A stretch of DNA of 64,000 nucleotides from Qipengyuania sp. ABI-127-1 (lineage in GTDB: Bacteria; Pseudomonadota; Alphaproteobacteria; Sphingomonadales; Sphingomonadaceae): the NCBI GenBank assembly GCA_022953095.1, contig JALJCR010000002.1:248001-312000 (forward strand). Direction: 5' to 3'. The notes beneath the pieces were generated by a model. That model was given only the letters and a program-made list of their open reading frames with translations. It did not search any database and had not been told where the DNA came from. Position numbers and translations under genes: made by a program. Each line of letters begins with the position of its first letter. The stretch's first letter is position 1. This document shows, piece by piece, positions 1 through 9,541 of the stretch.

Positions 1-70
1 CCACATGCTCCATCGCATCGATGAAGTGTTCGGCCAGTCTGCCGTGGGTGACGAGGATCATGCCGATCAT
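1..70 (-). CDS. PTS system EIIA component, mannose type (5' end only)
   Basis: Only the first 23 codons lie in the window; the gene runs off the left edge. They read MIGMILVTHGRLAEHFIDAM and continue, the typical beginning of an EIIA-Man fold protein. The His of LVTHG is the phosphorylated residue in this family. In alphaproteobacteria this protein belongs to a regulatory, non-transporting PTS working with HPr and HprK. It follows rapZ on the same strand after 71 bases, which fits the usual order hprK-rapZ-EIIA-HPr. The first ATG was taken as start; an internal ATG three codons later is possible. Confidence 0.85.
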   Translation of the reverse strand, partial: MIGMILVTHGRLAEHFIDAMEHV

Positions 71-118
71 GCAGCTTCAGTTCCGTTTACGATGCCGAAG
101 GATATGCGTGCTTGGCGC

Positions 119-126
119 TTAACCAT
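119..126 (-). promoter_or_regulatory. CtrA-type half-site in the rapZ-EIIA gap
   Basis: The plus strand reads TTAACCAT (ATGGTTAA in the direction of transcription), 49 bases before the EIIA start. This is the 8-base half-site known for the cell-cycle regulator CtrA. No second TTAA lies at the usual seven-base spacing, so it may be chance. Confidence 0.25.
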
Positions 127-141
127 TCCTTGCCCCGGGGT

Positions 142-1047
142 CTAGCGTCGCTCGAGCGGGTCGGCGGGACGCGAACCGAGATTTCGGTGGATGACCGTGG
201 GCGAAAATCCCGCCTTGCGCAAGGCTTCGGCTGCACGCTCTGCACTATAGACCGAGCGATGCCGACCGCCGGTACAGCCGAAAGCGATGTTGAGATAGCT
301 ACGTCCCTGCGCCGTATAACGCGGCATGACTTCGTACAGCAGCTCGAGAATCCGTTTGAAAGCCGGGGCGAAGGCGGGGTCGGCGGAAATGTGCTTGCCC
401 ACGGCCTTGTCCAATCCGGTTTTCTCGCGCAGCCCTTCGACCCAGTGCGGATTGTCGAGAAACCGCATGTCGAACAGCAAATCGGCCAGCGGCGGCATGC
501 CACGGGCGAAACCGAAGCTGGAAATGGTCACGGTCATGTTGCCCTCGGCATGGGCCGCAAACCGTTCACGCACGAGCTGCTGCAAATGATTGGTCGCGTA
601 ATCGGTCGTGTCGATGACGATATCGGCCCAGCGGCGCAGCGGCTCCAGCAGTTCGCGCTCTGCCTTGATCCCGTCGAGTGCGGGCCGACCGCGCGCCATC
701 GGGTGTGGCCGCCGGGTTTCGTTGTAGCGTCGCTGCAATTCGGCACTGGAGCAATCGATAAAGAGAGCGGTGAGTTCGACATCTTCCCGCGCTTCGAACT
801 GCTTGCACATTTCGATGATTTCGGCGGGGACGAAACCGCGCGTGCGCGAATCGAAGCCGATCGCCAAGGGCGTGTCGCTGACGGTGCCGCCCTCGCTCGC
901 GACGAGACCGCCGAGCAGACGGATCGGAAAATTGTCGATCGTCTCCCAGCCCAGATCCTCGAGCACTTGCAATGCGGTGGTCTTGCCCGCGCCCGACAGA
1001 CCGGTGACGAGCAGGATACGCTGGGGGGGAATCGATTCGTCGGCCAT
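142..1047 (-). CDS. rapZ: RNase adapter protein / nucleotide-binding protein RapZ
   Basis: A 301-residue P-loop protein of the RapZ (YvcJ) family, normal in length. The Walker A motif GLSGAGKT is at residues 16-23. The C-terminal signature GCTGG followed by HRSV lies near residue 257; in E. coli this half binds RNA and directs RNase E to glmZ. E. coli RapZ senses glucosamine-6-phosphate, but the target in this lineage cannot be read from sequence. It starts 12 bases after the hprK stop and sits in one run with chvG, hprK and the EIIA gene, so it is probably cotranscribed with them. Confidence 0.95.
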   Translation of the reverse strand: MADESIPPQRILLVTGLSGAGKTTALQVLEDLGWETIDNFPIRLLGGLVASEGGTVSDTPLAIGFDSRTRGFVPAEIIEMCKQFEAREDVELTALFIDCSSAELQRRYNETRRPHPMARGRPALDGIKAERELLEPLRRWADIVIDTTDYATNHLQQLVRERFAAHAEGNMTVTISSFGFARGMPPLADLLFDMRFLDNPHWVEGLREKTGLDKAVGKHISADPAFAPAFKRILELLYEVMPRYTAQGRSYLNIAFGCTGGRHRSVYSAERAAEALRKAGFSPTVIHRNLGSRPADPLERR

Positions 1048-1059
1048 CAGCGGCGGTGC

Positions 1060-1506
1060 CTATGCCTTTTCGTTGCGTTTGGGGAGAGGGAGTCCATGCA
1101 GCGAAAGCGCATATTCCGCGCGCAGGGCCTGCACCGCATCACCCGCCGCGAAATTCAGGGCGGGCACCTCCATGCCTTCTATCAAGCGCAGCGCGACGTC
1201 CAGCGGATAGCGCGGGGCCTTCGGATCGAGCTGCAGGATCAGCGCCACGGGACCGCTGGCCACCGGCAGTTCGACGATCCCGACATTGCGCACTTCGATC
1301 ATTCCCCTTGTGTTGGGCGGGGGAGAGGCGGTGAGGAACCCGCCCTCGCGGGCGATGCTTACCGCGTCATCGCCCACCAACGTCGCCCCGCGGTCGATCA
1401 GCGCCAGTGCAAGCGCCGATTTCCCGGCTCCCGGAGGCCCCGCGATCAGCAACCCCCTGCCGCCGACGATCACGCCGGTGACATTGGCAAGGACAGTGGC
1501 GCTCAT
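1060..1506 (-). CDS. hprK: Short HPr kinase/phosphorylase
   Basis: A 148-residue protein matching only the C-terminal catalytic domain of HPr(Ser) kinase/phosphorylase. The P-loop GPPGAGKS is at residues 24-31. The N-terminal domain of Firmicute HprK (about 310 residues) is absent, which is the normal short alphaproteobacterial form. It would phosphorylate HPr on Ser and so tune the regulatory PTS. The start was chosen at MSATVL because its ATG overlaps the chvG stop codon in an ATGA arrangement, implying translational coupling; an upstream in-frame start exists inside chvG. Confidence 0.9.
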   Translation of the reverse strand: MSATVLANVTGVIVGGRGLLIAGPPGAGKSALALALIDRGATLVGDDAVSIAREGGFLTASPPPNTRGMIEVRNVGIVELPVASGPVALILQLDPKAPRYPLDVALRLIEGMEVPALNFAAGDAVQALRAEYALSLHGLPLPKRNEKA

Positions 1507-3074
1507 CGTTTCTGAGCGGCCGGCAGGCCGAGCTTGAGACACGCGCCGGATTCGCCGTCCTCACGCGATGCGGCGATCAGCGTACCGTCATGCGCTTCGG
1601 CAATCGTGCGCGCGATGGCGAGGCCGAGCCCCGAATGGTTTCCAAAATCCTCTTCCTCGGGCCGGTCGGAATGAAAGCGCTGGAAGACCTTTTCACGCTT
1701 TTCTTCCGGAATGCCCGGCCCTTCATCGCAGATTGCCAGCGTCACCCAATCGTCGCGGCGCGAAATGTCGGCCCAGATACGACCGTTCGGAGGCGAGAAG
1801 GAAACCGCATTGTCGAGCAGGTTCTGGATCACGCGTTCGAGCCGCACGGGAACGCCCATGACCCATACCGGCCGCTCGGCCCCGGATATCTCCAGCCTGC
1901 GCCCCTCATTCTCGTCGCGCGTCTCGCGGCTTTCGAAGATCGTACAGAGCAGTCGGGCCAGATCGACTCGCTCGAACTCGGTGCGCGACATTTCGGCATC
2001 GATGCGGCTGGCATCGGAAATCTCGGTCACCAGCCGGTCGATCCGGCGCACGTCATGGGTCGCGATGTCGAGCAATTGCGCGCGCAGGGCCGGGTCCTCG
2101 ACCTTGCCCAGCGATTCGGTCGCGCTGCGCAAGGATGCGAGCGGGTTCTTGATTTCATGGGCCACGTCGGCGGCGAAATGCTCCACCGCATCGATCCGCT
2201 GACGCAGCGCGGCGGTCATGTCGGATATCGAGCGGGCAAGCATGCCGATTTCGTCGCGGCGCTGCGGCAGGCGCGGAACTTCCACCTGGCGGTCCCGCCC
2301 CTGGCGGACGCGGATCGCGGCCTGCACCAGCTCGCGCAGGGGCCGCACGATGGTCTGGGCCAGGAATAGCGACAGCAGGGTCGAGATCGCCAGCGCCAGC
2401 AGCACGACCAGCGCGACGGTAGACCGCGCTTCGCGCACGCTTTCGGTGATGTCGACCGGATTGCGCGTGAGCAGCAGTGTATCGCCGTCGAGCCCGACCG
2501 GGGCGGCGGCGTTGATCACATGGGTACCGTCGGGTGCATCGCGCAGCACGATCTGCGTCAGGCTTTCCTCGCGCGCGCGGCTGAGTTCGGGCCAGTCCTC
2601 CGCATCGTCGCTTTCGGGTTCGAGATAATCGGGCAGGGCGGGCGCGCCGACTACCCGGTCGAACCAGCGGTCGAGCTGCAAGGCAAAGGCGTCCTGGTCC
2701 ACGTCCTCTGCGCGCGGCAGGGTGAAGCTGGGCGGGGCGAGCTGGAAGCTGTCGGCCTCGAGTTTGCCGTCCGGATCGTAGACGCGCAATCGCAAGCGCT
2801 GCTCCTTGCCGATCTGGATCAGCAAGGCTTCCTGGCGCTGGGGTGTCGCCCCGGCCAGCGCTTCGGCGGTGATCTGCGCTTCGACCAGTGCGAGCTTGAA
2901 GCGTTCGTCGAGCAATTGTTTGCGATAGGCATCGACATAGATCACCCCGCCGCCCAACAGGACCAGAGGCAGAACATTGACGAAGAGGATGCGACTGGTC
3001 AGCGAGAGCCGCCGCGACCAGCGCAGCTTTTCGAGCCGCGGATCGCCTTTGAGCACACTGCCGGTTTCGGACAT
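1503..3074 (-). CDS. chvG: Sensor histidine kinase, ChvG/BvrS/ExoS type
   Basis: A 523-residue membrane kinase. A first transmembrane segment lies near residues 25-50, then a periplasmic sensor region, a second transmembrane segment near 217-240, HAMP, HisKA with DVAHEIKNPLASLRS (phospho-acceptor His near 303) and an ATPase domain with N box (QNLLDNAVSF), G1 (DEGPGIPEE) and G2 (GLGLAIA). ChvG-type kinases sense acid or envelope stress and phosphorylate ChvI. It starts 17 bases after the regulator gene and its stop overlaps the hprK start, giving a chvI-chvG-hprK-rapZ unit. In Agrobacterium and Sinorhizobium this pair also affects pckA, which lies divergently here. Confidence 0.93.
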   Translation of the reverse strand: MSETGSVLKGDPRLEKLRWSRRLSLTSRILFVNVLPLVLLGGGVIYVDAYRKQLLDERFKLALVEAQITAEALAGATPQRQEALLIQIGKEQRLRLRVYDPDGKLEADSFQLAPPSFTLPRAEDVDQDAFALQLDRWFDRVVGAPALPDYLEPESDDAEDWPELSRAREESLTQIVLRDAPDGTHVINAAAPVGLDGDTLLLTRNPVDITESVREARSTVALVVLLALAISTLLSLFLAQTIVRPLRELVQAAIRVRQGRDRQVEVPRLPQRRDEIGMLARSISDMTAALRQRIDAVEHFAADVAHEIKNPLASLRSATESLGKVEDPALRAQLLDIATHDVRRIDRLVTEISDASRIDAEMSRTEFERVDLARLLCTIFESRETRDENEGRRLEISGAERPVWVMGVPVRLERVIQNLLDNAVSFSPPNGRIWADISRRDDWVTLAICDEGPGIPEEKREKVFQRFHSDRPEEEDFGNHSGLGLAIARTIAEAHDGTLIAASREDGESGACLKLGLPAAQKR

Positions 3075-3091
3075 GGTTTCCGCGCTCCGTC

Positions 3092-3823
3092 TCAGCCTTC
3101 GTTGAAGCTGTAGCCCGCGCCGTAGAGGGTCTCGATCGCGGAGAAGGCCGGGTCGATACTGCGGAACTTGCGGCGCATGCGTTTGATGTGGCTGTCGACC
3201 GTGCGGTCGTCGACGAAGACATCGTCGGGATAGGCCGCATCCATCAACTGGTTGCGGCTTTTGATCACGCCCGGACGCGCGGCCAGCGCCTCGAGCAGCA
3301 GGAATTCGGTTACCGTCAGCGATACCGCCTGCCCGCCCCAGGTCACGTGGTGCCGCGCCGGATCCATGAACAGCCGCCCGCGCTCGAGCACTTCGCCGGG
3401 CTTGTCGTCGAACTGTTCGGACAGCAGCAGCGGATGATCGCCGCCGCTGCGGCGCAGGATCGCGCGGATGCGCGCCAGCAGCAGGCGCAGGCTGAAGGGC
3501 TTGGCGATATAATCGTCCGCGCCCATTTCGAGGCCGGCTTCCTCGTCGGTTTCGTCATCCTTGCTGGTCAGGAAGATCACCGGCAGCGGGGACTGTTCGC
3601 GCAGGCGTCGAAGCAGTTCCATTCCGTCCATCTTGGGCATTTTGATATCGAAGATCGCCAGATCGGGCGGGTTCGACAACAAGGCGCCCAGCGCCGCTTC
3701 GCCATCCGAGTAAACTCGTGTGTCGAAACCTTCGGCCTGCAGGGCGATCGAAACTGTAGTGAGAATGTTGCGATCATCGTCGACCAGCGCGATGACTGTC
3801 CGGTTTTCCTCGCCCGTAGGCAT
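3092..3823 (-). CDS. chvI: Response regulator, ChvI/BvrR type (OmpR family)
   Basis: A receiver plus winged-helix regulator of 243 residues from the chosen start ([19 protein letters not shown]). The receiver has the acidic pair in VDDDRN, the phospho-acceptor Asp in [13 protein letters not shown] and the Lys of DYIAKPF. The C-terminal half has the OmpR-type effector with [12 protein letters not shown] and a terminal GAGYSFNEG. An ATG at 3847 is the alternative start; 3823 gives the usual family N-terminus. It is the first gene of the minus-strand unit and shares a roughly 200-base divergent region with pckA. Confidence 0.93.
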   Translation of the reverse strand: MPTGEENRTVIALVDDDRNILTTVSIALQAEGFDTRVYSDGEAALGALLSNPPDLAIFDIKMPKMDGMELLRRLREQSPLPVIFLTSKDDETDEEAGLEMGADDYIAKPFSLRLLLARIRAILRRSGGDHPLLLSEQFDDKPGEVLERGRLFMDPARHHVTWGGQAVSLTVTEFLLLEALAARPGVIKSRNQLMDAAYPDDVFVDDRTVDSHIKRMRRKFRSIDPAFSAIETLYGAGYSFNEG

Positions 3824-4027
3824 GGATTCTCGCCCTGTGCTTTCCATCGTTTCGTGACTAGCCCTATTGTCGTGGCAAAACAACGCGGCGCTGTTCCACA
3901 GCGGCACTGAATGCCGGGCCGCAATTTGACGCAACGGCATGGGACGACTATTGGCGAGCGGGAAGGCCGCGCATTCGTATGCGAAGGCGATTCCCGGACC
4001 AACCCGCATCATGCGCTGGAGGATTCA

Positions 4028-5626
4028 GTGACCTTTCCGCTTTCCCACTCGCTTGCCGCGCAGGGCATCGAGACCACTGCCACCATTCACCCCAATCTGA
4101 CCTCGGAAGAGCTGACCGCCGCCGCGCTGGAAAACGGCGAAGGCCGCCGCGCCAAGGACGGCCCGCTGGTCGTCGAAACCGGCAAGCACACGGGACGCAG
4201 TGCGAAGGACAAGTTCATCGTCCGCGATGCCGAAACCGAGGATACGGTGTGGTGGGACAACAATGCTTCCATGACGAGCGAGCATTTCTCCGCGCTCAAG
4301 GAAGATTTCCTCAAGGCCGTGGCCGATAAGGGCGATCTGTACGTGGCCGACCTGTTCGGCGGTTCGCAGCCCGAATATCGCGTGAATGTGCGTGTCATCA
4401 ACGAGCTTGCCTGGCACAACCAGTTCATCCGCACGCTGCTGGTTCGCCCGACCGAGGCGGAGCTCGACGGTTTCGTTCCCGAATATACGATCATCGACCT
4501 TCCGACCTTCCGCGCCGATCCGGAACGTCACGGCTGCCGCAGCGAAACCGTGATTGCGGTGAACTTGTCTGAGAAGCTGATCCTCATCGGCGGCACCAAA
4601 TATGCCGGCGAAATGAAGAAGAGCGTCTTCGGCATCCTCAATTATCTTCTACCGGCCAAGGGCGTCATGCCGATGCACTGTTCGGCCAATATCGGTCCCG
4701 ACGGCAAGAGCGCGGTGTTCTTCGGCCTGTCGGGCACCGGCAAGACCACGCTTTCGGCCGATGCCAGCCGCACGCTGATCGGCGATGACGAACATGGCTG
4801 GTCGGACACGGCGGTCTTCAACTTCGAGGGCGGCTGCTATGCCAAGATGATTCGCCTAAACCCCGAAGCAGAGCCGGAAATCTACGCCACCACCAAAATG
4901 AAAGGCACCGTGCTCGAAAACGTGGTGATGAACGATGCGGGCGAAATCGACCTCGACGATAACAGCCTCGCCGAAAATACCCGCGGCGCCTATCCGCTGT
5001 CCTCGATCCCCAATACCTCGGAAGAGAATATGGGGCCGCCGCCGTCTAACGTCATCATGCTGACCGCCGATGCTTTTGGCGTGCTGCCCCCGATCGCGCG
5101 GCTGACGCCCGACCAGGCGATGTATCACTTCCTGTCGGGCTATACGGCGAAAGTGGCCGGCACTGAAATCGGCGTGACCGAACCGGAAGCCACCTTCAGC
5201 ACCTGTTTCGGCGCACCTTTCATGCCCCGCCACCCGAGCGTTTACGGCAATCTGCTGAAAGAACGTATCGCCAAGGGCGAGGTCGCCTGCTGGCTGGTCA
5301 ATACCGGCTGGACCGGCGGCAAATACGGCACTGGCAATCGGATGCCGATCAAGGCCACCCGCGCGCTGCTCAATGCCGCGCTCGATGGCAGCCTGAACAA
5401 TGCGGAATTCCGCAAGGATCCGAATTTCGGTTTCGAGGTGCCGGTGAGCGTGGAGGGGGTGGACGATGCCATTCTCGATCCGCGTTCGACTTGGGCCGAC
5501 AAGGACGAATACGACCGCACGGCCGCCAAGCTGGTCCAGCTTTTCGTTGACAATTTCGAACCTTTCGCCGCGCATGTCGATCAGGGTGTGCGCGATGCGG
5601 CACCGACGAGTGCGGTTGCCGCCTGA
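4028..5626 (+). CDS. pckA: Phosphoenolpyruvate carboxykinase (ATP)
   Basis: A 532-residue ATP-type PEP carboxykinase that converts oxaloacetate and ATP to PEP, CO2 and ADP, the first committed step of gluconeogenesis. It shows the kinase P-loop [13 protein letters not shown], the metal-binding [10 protein letters not shown] stretch and [14 protein letters not shown]. The start is a GTG at 4028: GGAGG at 4018-4022 lies five bases upstream, while a longer frame opens inside the chvI leader. Divergence from chvI is the conserved alphaproteobacterial arrangement. A strong hairpin follows the gene. Confidence 0.96.
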   Translation: MTFPLSHSLAAQGIETTATIHPNLTSEELTAAALENGEGRRAKDGPLVVETGKHTGRSAKDKFIVRDAETEDTVWWDNNASMTSEHFSALKEDFLKAVADKGDLYVADLFGGSQPEYRVNVRVINELAWHNQFIRTLLVRPTEAELDGFVPEYTIIDLPTFRADPERHGCRSETVIAVNLSEKLILIGGTKYAGEMKKSVFGILNYLLPAKGVMPMHCSANIGPDGKSAVFFGLSGTGKTTLSADASRTLIGDDEHGWSDTAVFNFEGGCYAKMIRLNPEAEPEIYATTKMKGTVLENVVMNDAGEIDLDDNSLAENTRGAYPLSSIPNTSEENMGPPPSNVIMLTADAFGVLPPIARLTPDQAMYHFLSGYTAKVAGTEIGVTEPEATFSTCFGAPFMPRHPSVYGNLLKERIAKGEVACWLVNTGWTGGKYGTGNRMPIKATRALLNAALDGSLNNAEFRKDPNFGFEVPVSVEGVDDAILDPRSTWADKDEYDRTAAKLVQLFVDNFEPFAAHVDQGVRDAAPTSAVAA

Positions 5627-5670
5627 TTGAGATCGGCTCCGCCATCGGAGCCCACGATTTGGAGAGGAGA

Positions 5671-5704
5671 CCCCCGGCCGCGGCGACGCGGACCGGGGGT
5701 TTTG
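5671..5704 (+). terminator. Rho-independent terminator after pckA
   Basis: A GC-rich hairpin (CCCCCGG-CCGCG, loop GCGA, CGCGG-A-CCGGGGG with one bulged A) is followed by TTTT. It lies 45 bases after the pckA stop and before the convergent gene ending at 5750. Confidence 0.85.
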
Positions 5705-5749
5705 CCAATGGGAAGGTAGGGGTGAACAAAAGCCAGTGGCCGGATGCTC

Positions 5750-7330
5750 TTACGTGCTCGGGCCTTCGCTCTCTTCATCCTCTCCTGCAGTGTCGTCGGC
5801 AATCGCCTCGAGTGTGCCGGTCGGGTCGGCCATCGGGCCAGGGCGCCATTTAGTGCCCTCCGCGACCTCGGCCAGCTCGTCTAGATAGAATTGCGCGACG
5901 CGCGCGAGTTCGCCACCATGCGGATTGGCCGCCACCGGATCGAGGCTGCTGCGGGCGATGGCGATCTTGCCCTCGCTGGCCTGCATGAGCCCCTTGTTCA
6001 TGGCGAGGCCTTGGTCGAACAGCGCAAGTTGTGAGGCGCGCTCAAGCGCATGTCGGGCGGTTTCATTCGGTTCCACGCCGCGCTCGACGAAGCTGCGGTA
6101 GTAATAGATCAGCGGTATCGGATGATCCTGCTCGATCCTGTTGAGGGCGGAGAAGGGCTGCATTGCCACCCCGTAGGCAGCATCCGGATCTTCGGCGTCC
6201 TCGGCTTTTGCGAAAAGCGCGTAGCCTTTCTGGATCAGTGCGTTCTTTACCGCTGGATCGATTGCCAGCGCGGCATCGGCGACAGCCACGGCGCGATCGT
6301 AATTGCCAGCGTCGAATTCGGCTTCCGCCAGCGTCGCGAGCACTGCTTGATCGTCCGGGAATTCGGCGGCGACCTCGCGCAGGTCGGGCAGTAGTTCGAG
6401 CGCGTCTTCCCGCGTCACGCCGCGCTGCAAACGAATGCGGAACGGCATAACCTCCCCTTCGCCTTCTGACAGCTTGCGCACCCGGACCGGAGCGGTCTCG
6501 AGCGCATCGGCCCCTAGATTCCACACCTTCATTCTGCGCTGACGGAGGTAACGGTCGAGGTCTTTCTGAAGCTCGTCGAAATCGCCGAAGGCCTGGTTGG
6601 CCGCCTCGACCTGGTCGGTGCCACGCGTGATCGCGACGAGGTACTGCCCAAGTTGCCCGCGGCGATCTTCAGCGAAATAGAGGTAATGGTACAGCAGCCA
6701 GGCGCGACCGTAAAAGGCGTCGTATCGCTTGCTGCGGTTCTTTCTGTAGAGTTCCGGATCGATCAGTTCGCGAACGCTGACATCCTTGGCGTGGAACAGT
6801 TCGCCGGCCCGATGACGAGCCGGACCGCCGATTGAGATACCGCCATCTTTTTCGAACTTCGCCGATGCATAGAATTCCGCCGCACCTTCGTTGACCCAGC
6901 GCGGCAACGCATAGGGCGAATTCGACATAAGGTAATGGTGCGCATATTCATGCAGCAAAATGGTGACCGAAAAATCCGTCCGCCGCTTGTGCATACGGAT
7001 ATCGGGCACGAATGCTCGCGAAGCGCCGGCACGCGAGAAATAGAAACCCGCAACATTGTTCGCGCCCTCGCCAAGGAGTTTGCGGACCTTGTTCTCGCTG
7101 CCGACCACGAAAATCGTCACGCGGTTGGAGGGGCTGGGTTTCGTGTCTTCTCGTATGTTCAACACATTCAAGGCGGCGTGATAGCGCTCCAGTGCTTCGC
7201 CGAATTCCTGCACGTCTTGCCAGCGATCGTCCGCATAGACGACGAAATGGTCCGATTCCGCCGCATACCAATCGGCTTGCGCGGGAAACGCGAAGACCAA
7301 GCTCGCAAGGAGAAGTAGAACCCTTTTCAT
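5750..7330 (-). CDS. Exported zinc-metallopeptidase-like protein with TPR region
   Basis: A 526-residue secreted protein of unknown specific function. A signal peptide (MKRVLLLLASLVFAFPAQA) is followed by a peptidase-like region with HEYAHH, a gluzincin HExxH-type zinc motif, and a downstream acidic NEGAAEF segment that could give the third ligand. The C-terminal half (about residues 300-480) is helical and Ala-rich with TPR-like repeats. The ATG at 7330 follows AGGGG; a TTG one codon earlier is possible. It stands between the pckA terminator and the DUF885 gene. The overall plan resembles DUF1570-type proteins; peptidase activity is inferred from the motif alone. Confidence 0.75.
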   Translation of the reverse strand: MKRVLLLLASLVFAFPAQADWYAAESDHFVVYADDRWQDVQEFGEALERYHAALNVLNIREDTKPSPSNRVTIFVVGSENKVRKLLGEGANNVAGFYFSRAGASRAFVPDIRMHKRRTDFSVTILLHEYAHHYLMSNSPYALPRWVNEGAAEFYASAKFEKDGGISIGGPARHRAGELFHAKDVSVRELIDPELYRKNRSKRYDAFYGRAWLLYHYLYFAEDRRGQLGQYLVAITRGTDQVEAANQAFGDFDELQKDLDRYLRQRRMKVWNLGADALETAPVRVRKLSEGEGEVMPFRIRLQRGVTREDALELLPDLREVAAEFPDDQAVLATLAEAEFDAGNYDRAVAVADAALAIDPAVKNALIQKGYALFAKAEDAEDPDAAYGVAMQPFSALNRIEQDHPIPLIYYYRSFVERGVEPNETARHALERASQLALFDQGLAMNKGLMQASEGKIAIARSSLDPVAANPHGGELARVAQFYLDELAEVAEGTKWRPGPMADPTGTLEAIADDTAGEDEESEGPST

Positions 7331-7404
7331 CAAATCGACCCCTGAAATCCAATCAGGTCGACCATTGCATGATGATTATTACGGTTGAAGTCTCAATATG
7401 CAGT

Positions 7405-9258
7405 CTAGCCCCAATTCTTTGCAATATAGCGGCCTACATTCTTCTCCAGAACGTCCATGGGGACATTACCACCCAGCACCACGGCGTCGTTGAACGCCTT
7501 GAAGTCATAGGCTGCGCCCAATTCGCGCTGTGCGCGGGCGCGTTGGTCGACGATGCGGCTGTGGCCGAGCTTGTAGCCGGTCGCCTGGCCCGGCCAGCTG
7601 CAATAGCGGTCGACCTCGCTCTCCACCTCGGCCGGTTTGCTGCCATTGCGGGTGACGAAGAAATCGACCGCCTTGGCACGGCTCCAGCCCTTGGCGTGGA
7701 GGCCAGTGTCGACTACCATCCGGCAGGCGCGGAAGGCGAGGCTCTGCAAATATCCCAGCCGACCGACGGTGAAATCGTCATAAGCGCCCAGCTCGTCGGC
7801 CAGTTGCTCGCCATAGAGCGCCCAGCCTTCACTGAACGGATTGAAGGCGAGGATCGAGCGGATCAGCGGCAGGCGGTTCGAATATTCGCCCTCCCACACA
7901 TGGCCCGGAATGGTCTCGTGATAGGTCAGATCGGCTAGGTCGTATTTGCGGTGCAGATCCGTGGTCCTCAGGTTGATCCAGAAGCGGCCCGGGATCGTCC
8001 CGTCCTTGCTCCCCGCGCCGCCATAGGCGCCCGGCGCGCCGACTTCCTCGGCGGGCGGAATGCGGCGCACCTCCATGTTCGGATCGACCAGCGTGTTGAA
8101 AGCACGCGGCATCTGCGCCTTGATCCAGTCTACCCGCTCGGCGATGAAATCCATGATCTCCGCGCGCCCCGGATCGCCCTTGGCGAACTGGTAACGCGGG
8201 TCCTGCGACAGAGCCTGCATGCGCTCGCCAACCGTACCGCTGGTATAGCCGATATCGCGCAGGATCGGGTCCATGCGCGCATGCAGCGCATCGAGTTCCT
8301 CCAGACCCTGGCGATGCACCTCGTCGGGGGTCAGGCGGGTGGTCGTGCTCGACCGCAGCGCCCAGTCATAGAATGCATCGCCATGGGCGCGCGCGGATAT
8401 GCCCGGATCGTCCGTCGCCACAGCTCGCTCGGCGCGTAGTTCTTCGAGCTGGCGGGTCAGCGCTTCGGCGATCGGCCCGGCTTCGAGGATCGCCGCGCGG
8501 TTGGCGTGGCTTTCCGGCATGCCCTTGGCCGCCAGCTTCGCGCGCAGATCGTCTGCGAAAAGCTCGCCCTTTCCGGCGCTGGCGATGGTCTGTTCCATCT
8601 GGCGAAGCGCCTTGTCGAGCAGGAAGGAAGGCGGCACCACGCCCATGCCCCGGGCCGCGCGAATGCGTGCAAGTTCACCATCGAACACCGCGGGCATCTG
8701 TTCCATCCGTTCGATATAGGCATCGGCATCGTCGCCATTTTCGACCTTGTGGTTCGATTGCATGAACCGTGGCAGGGCGAGATACTCGCCGACATTCTGA
8801 ATCACGACATAGGGTGCGGTACGCCAGTTGCCGACGGGTGTATCGCCATAGGGCAGGGCAAAGCCGTCGAGCGCGAGGTCGTAGGCGCTTTCGACCACGT
8901 CGAGACTGGTCAGCGTGTCGCTGTCGAGTCCTTCGCGCGAGTAAGCGCGGACACGGGCGAGATCTTGCCGCAATGTCGCGGCATAGGCTTCCTGCCCCAC
9001 AGGCGATTGGTCCTCGAGCCTGCCGCGCAGGTAAGCATATCGCCCGGTGTCGACTCCCAGCGCCGTCGCGCGTTCGGGTTCGTGTTCGAGCAGGTTATAC
9101 CCCACGACCTCGAGCAGACGCTGCGCCCCGATCGAGCGCGCCTGCGATATGGCCTCCGGCCGGGCCGTGGCGGCGCATCCGGAAAGTGCGAGGGCGGAGG
9201 TCGCGCCGAGACCGGCAAGGGCTTGGCGACGGGTGATGGCTGTGCTGGCAATGGTCAT
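7405..9258 (-). CDS. DUF885 family Tat-exported lipoprotein, putative metallopeptidase
   Basis: A 617-residue DUF885 protein. The N-terminus has a twin-arginine signal (TRRQALAGLG) running into a lipobox-like LALSGC, so it is probably Tat-exported and lipid-anchored. The zinc motif HETIPGH and the C-terminal YKLGHSRI segment are typical of DUF885, members of which are predicted carboxypeptidase-like enzymes. The start MTIASTAITRRQ was chosen because it puts the Arg pair correctly near the N-terminus; an earlier in-frame start at 9294 would add 12 residues. It follows the peptidase-like gene's start by 75 bases on the same strand, but no operon can be asserted. Confidence 0.85.
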   Translation of the reverse strand: MTIASTAITRRQALAGLGATSALALSGCAATARPEAISQARSIGAQRLLEVVGYNLLEHEPERATALGVDTGRYAYLRGRLEDQSPVGQEAYAATLRQDLARVRAYSREGLDSDTLTSLDVVESAYDLALDGFALPYGDTPVGNWRTAPYVVIQNVGEYLALPRFMQSNHKVENGDDADAYIERMEQMPAVFDGELARIRAARGMGVVPPSFLLDKALRQMEQTIASAGKGELFADDLRAKLAAKGMPESHANRAAILEAGPIAEALTRQLEELRAERAVATDDPGISARAHGDAFYDWALRSSTTTRLTPDEVHRQGLEELDALHARMDPILRDIGYTSGTVGERMQALSQDPRYQFAKGDPGRAEIMDFIAERVDWIKAQMPRAFNTLVDPNMEVRRIPPAEEVGAPGAYGGAGSKDGTIPGRFWINLRTTDLHRKYDLADLTYHETIPGHVWEGEYSNRLPLIRSILAFNPFSEGWALYGEQLADELGAYDDFTVGRLGYLQSLAFRACRMVVDTGLHAKGWSRAKAVDFFVTRNGSKPAEVESEVDRYCSWPGQATGYKLGHSRIVDQRARAQRELGAAYDFKAFNDAVVLGGNVPMDVLEKNVGRYIAKNWG

Positions 9259-9312
9259 GCCCACGGGTGTGCTTCGCACGCGCAGGGCTGTCAAATACCG
9301 TGCAAGCTGCGT

Positions 9313-9534
9313 ATGGCGACGTGCATGCTCGATACCGTGCTCTCCATCACCGTCCTTGCCGCGATCCTGCTGATTATCGGCGCCTTCTTCCTATGGCGCC
9401 GCACGGGCAATGTGAAAAATGCGCTGCTGATGGTGCTGCTCGCCGCAGTCGCGCTGATGAATGTCGCGATCTGGACGCTGCCCGATGCGGGCGGCGAAGC
9501 CCCGCTCGACAGGCTCGAGCAGGGCGCCCGCTAG
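9313..9534 (+). CDS. Small two-helix membrane protein
   Basis: A 73-residue protein (69 from the second ATG at 9325) with two hydrophobic segments: DTVLSITVLAAILLIIGAFF, and ALLMVLLAAVALMNVAIW, joined by a basic WRRTGNVKN turn. I do not recognise a family with certainty; short proteins of this shape are common beside envelope genes in sphingomonads. It starts 55 bases from the DUF885 start on the opposite strand, so the two are divergent, and it ends 7 bases from the convergent tonB-like gene. Confidence 0.6.
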   Translation: MATCMLDTVLSITVLAAILLIIGAFFLWRRTGNVKNALLMVLLAAVALMNVAIWTLPDAGGEAPLDRLEQGAR

Positions 9535-9541
9535 CTGCGGC

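Noticed and set aside
112-1515. Long plus-strand open frame opposite rapZ-hprK
   Set aside because: It is a high-GC shadow: rapZ and hprK on the minus strand have full family motifs, while the plus translation is Arg/Gly/His-rich without any recognisable domain.
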